NCBI GenBank assembly: GCA_023249815.1
Contig: JAHFBX010000006.1
Span: 1-24,418, forward strand
Origin: Candidatus Eiseniibacteriota bacterium
Lineage (GTDB): Bacteria; Eisenbacteria; RBG-16-71-46
Direction of reading: 5' to 3'
Length of the DNA: 24,418 nucleotides
Every line of letters begins with the position of its first letter. Position 1 is the stretch's first letter. Under the pieces are notes generated by a model. The model was not told the origin of the DNA and did no database searches. It was given only the letters and a program-made list of their open reading frames with translations. Below, piece by piece: positions 24,001 to 24,418 of this stretch. Position numbers and translations under genes: made by a program.

Positions 24001-24418
24001 GTGAGGTTCGACAGCGCCTCAGTGTGGAAGTACTCGCCCGGCGGCTTGCCGGTGGAGCGCCACACGTCCGTCACCAAAAGTGCTGGCGGCAACGGGAAGC
24101 GGTTGTCGATGGCGTTCACGCCACTCTGCTCGGCCCCTTCGAAGGAACCGATGTTGGTGGGCGCGCCCCCACCCTTGGTGATCGTGACGTCGTCGATCTG
24201 CACGGCGCCGCGACCGGCCGAGGTGTAAAGCGAGGCCCGCTGGTCGGAATCCGCGAAGCCGCGGTTCGTCTTGCAGCGGAACGCGAGACGCACGTTACCC
24301 GACACACCCCCCAGGATCGTGCTGATCTGACCCGCCGGGATCACGATGTCGCCCGAGGACGGCGTCGCGGCCAGCGTGTCGACCGGGTTGTCGCCCGTCG
24401 TCTGGAAGATCTCGAAGT
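21075..24418 (-). CDS. Very large exported protein with FlgD-like C-terminal tail, 5' end outside window
   Basis: The frame is open from the TAG at 21077-21075 to the right edge, giving at least 1113 residues; the real start is beyond 24418 (a GTG at 24344 is internal, since codons before it, reading FEIFQTTGDNPVDT, continue in frame). The protein is rich in Asn, Thr, Gly, Ser and aromatic residues and poor in Arg, as expected for a surface protein. Near 24180 there is a jelly-roll-like QIDDVTITKGG pattern, and several cysteines are spread along it. At about 21840-22010 YYRVVALLSGDLTS, LALLNDYLTAAGGT and LFIQGDGFA suggest a GATase1-like fold as in lipoprotein B. The last 90 residues form a FlgD-like domain (VQVTIYDVTGRRIKAL, HSLQWDGTDDAG, ARGVYFVR) ending RIIVLNN, a type IX-like tail. 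No enzyme motif is recognised. Confidence 0.8.
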   Translation of the reverse strand, partial: FEIFQTTGDNPVDTLAATPSSGDIVIPAGQISTILGGVSGNVRLAFRCKTNRGFADSDQRASLYTSAGRGAVQIDDVTITKGGGAPTNIGSFEGAEQSGVNAIDNRFPLPPALLVTDVWRSTGKPPGEYFHTEALSNLTYNDLCGPPNSEARFCNIGGIVTAVGNHDDGENAGDSRFTAFREISQSLISPTINMVPGAGGVANSQGISATIRNASDDYILWYDMYAGMFNLSFSGESWVFGAQCYPAQQLNGAEVWGRPAFPGFIVFNPEPQCFTDLEGFFDNGTPFLTSRAGGLPDSLRLFMSHQQQCFRFAVSLGCNSNEGGYFDNITMAFVDVPGVPGQANAGSAISLGAVASDIWQLVNDTFPANETAGLPGTAAFDTTSGKIRTGLNSAQATGNTLRFDIPGDTSSVTAANATVGTADDPAYRTVRLDLVFRILPGPGNYQIAAGRSMAPGGTAVSGVLLQVPTNQAAAAVSGDASFWGQYMSDPGQFSAGTHGGPGSWDPLTWNSCRMDTTQVNMFPVAGVVGTGLGGTTATRGWMTMIHEADPKFLTLGVNKFKCFTVDTTKTASTNTGPGGTNNVVCDGTVPVWLTTVPQSRTGWDGSNSTKEFSKIIPDGLLTPGSHVQYFVRKSHSVDPLANYAMMPDTNNITPQSREGSTDQHRWQQFSVLPDRWKNSAFGGAGAACMLYVDQNDRRGNEGRFVAVMDSIAATAAAKYGAHNGWHAPGTTNIVNLDVRVNPSVAVNKNSQPGTTWDLYGVKASESLTTSAGALGSRLANRASMGFAAGKESRAGPTPEMLRTYYRVVALLSGDLTSGVLGPFVNRSQNDLALLNDYLTAAGGTAQPRGLFIQGDGFAQSEKQTGGIDPNHTLFLSDKLGLVFRSPSYQSLSGNLADCADILTTTNLTASADVYGVANFCLWSNDVFQRNPALGEAVEGAFYEAVGLGAPFVSDVVKTAVPLRNWVAATSGIDIEHLFGRYCDTDNGRLAYYYYMLNKVFGSICQITGAPNLTTDTPQGGRVFTNFMKIGNSVMKQGTSSVRFGVAKAGRVQVTIYDVTGRRIKALADRVFPAGEHSLQWDGTDDAGSKVARGVYFVRSSVQKDAGRIIVLNN

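Overview
The window is very GC-rich and densely coded. Twelve complete genes and one partial gene lie on the minus strand, and one partial gene sits on the plus strand at the left edge. The organism is probably an uncultured Gram-negative bacterium of the FCB superphylum. Candidatus Eisenbacteria is my best guess, inferred from the mix of large Ig-like lipoproteins, an FG-GAP/VCBS protein, a subtilase with a FlgD-like tail, FlgD-like or type IX-like C-terminal tails, and high GC. Related high-GC phyla such as Gemmatimonadota or Latescibacterota cannot be excluded. I see no rRNA, tRNA, CRISPR array, insertion sequence or phage gene.

Read in the direction of minus-strand transcription, right to left: a huge exported protein, cut off by the right edge (24418-21075), ends at a strong hairpin (21053-21020). 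A candidate promoter near 20890 then precedes a tightly packed block of exported proteins: lipoprotein A (20818-18701), lipoprotein B (18704-16164, overlapping A by four bases) and a seven-repeat VCBS protein (16160-14028, three bases after B). Next come a zinc-type asparaginase (13970-12942), an exported subtilase (12909-11065), and two M16-like proteins that overlap by four bases and both lack the zinc-binding HxxEH motif (11033-7666).

The left part is more housekeeping in nature: pyruvate phosphate dikinase (7593-4708), a family 2 glycosyltransferase (4683-3979), a CDP-alcohol phosphatidyltransferase (3877-2966), a DUF4388 protein (2952-2434) and a membrane-anchored von Willebrand A protein (2432-288). 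A convergent plus-strand gene fragment (1-231) closes the left edge.

The most interesting part is the exported block. Lipoproteins A and B share an N-terminal Ig-like plan and are translationally coupled to each other and apparently to the VCBS protein. In the VCBS protein a complete seven-repeat propeller seems to be inserted inside another domain. This could be a cell-surface complex I cannot match to a named system. All functional links between these genes are inference from position and domain type.
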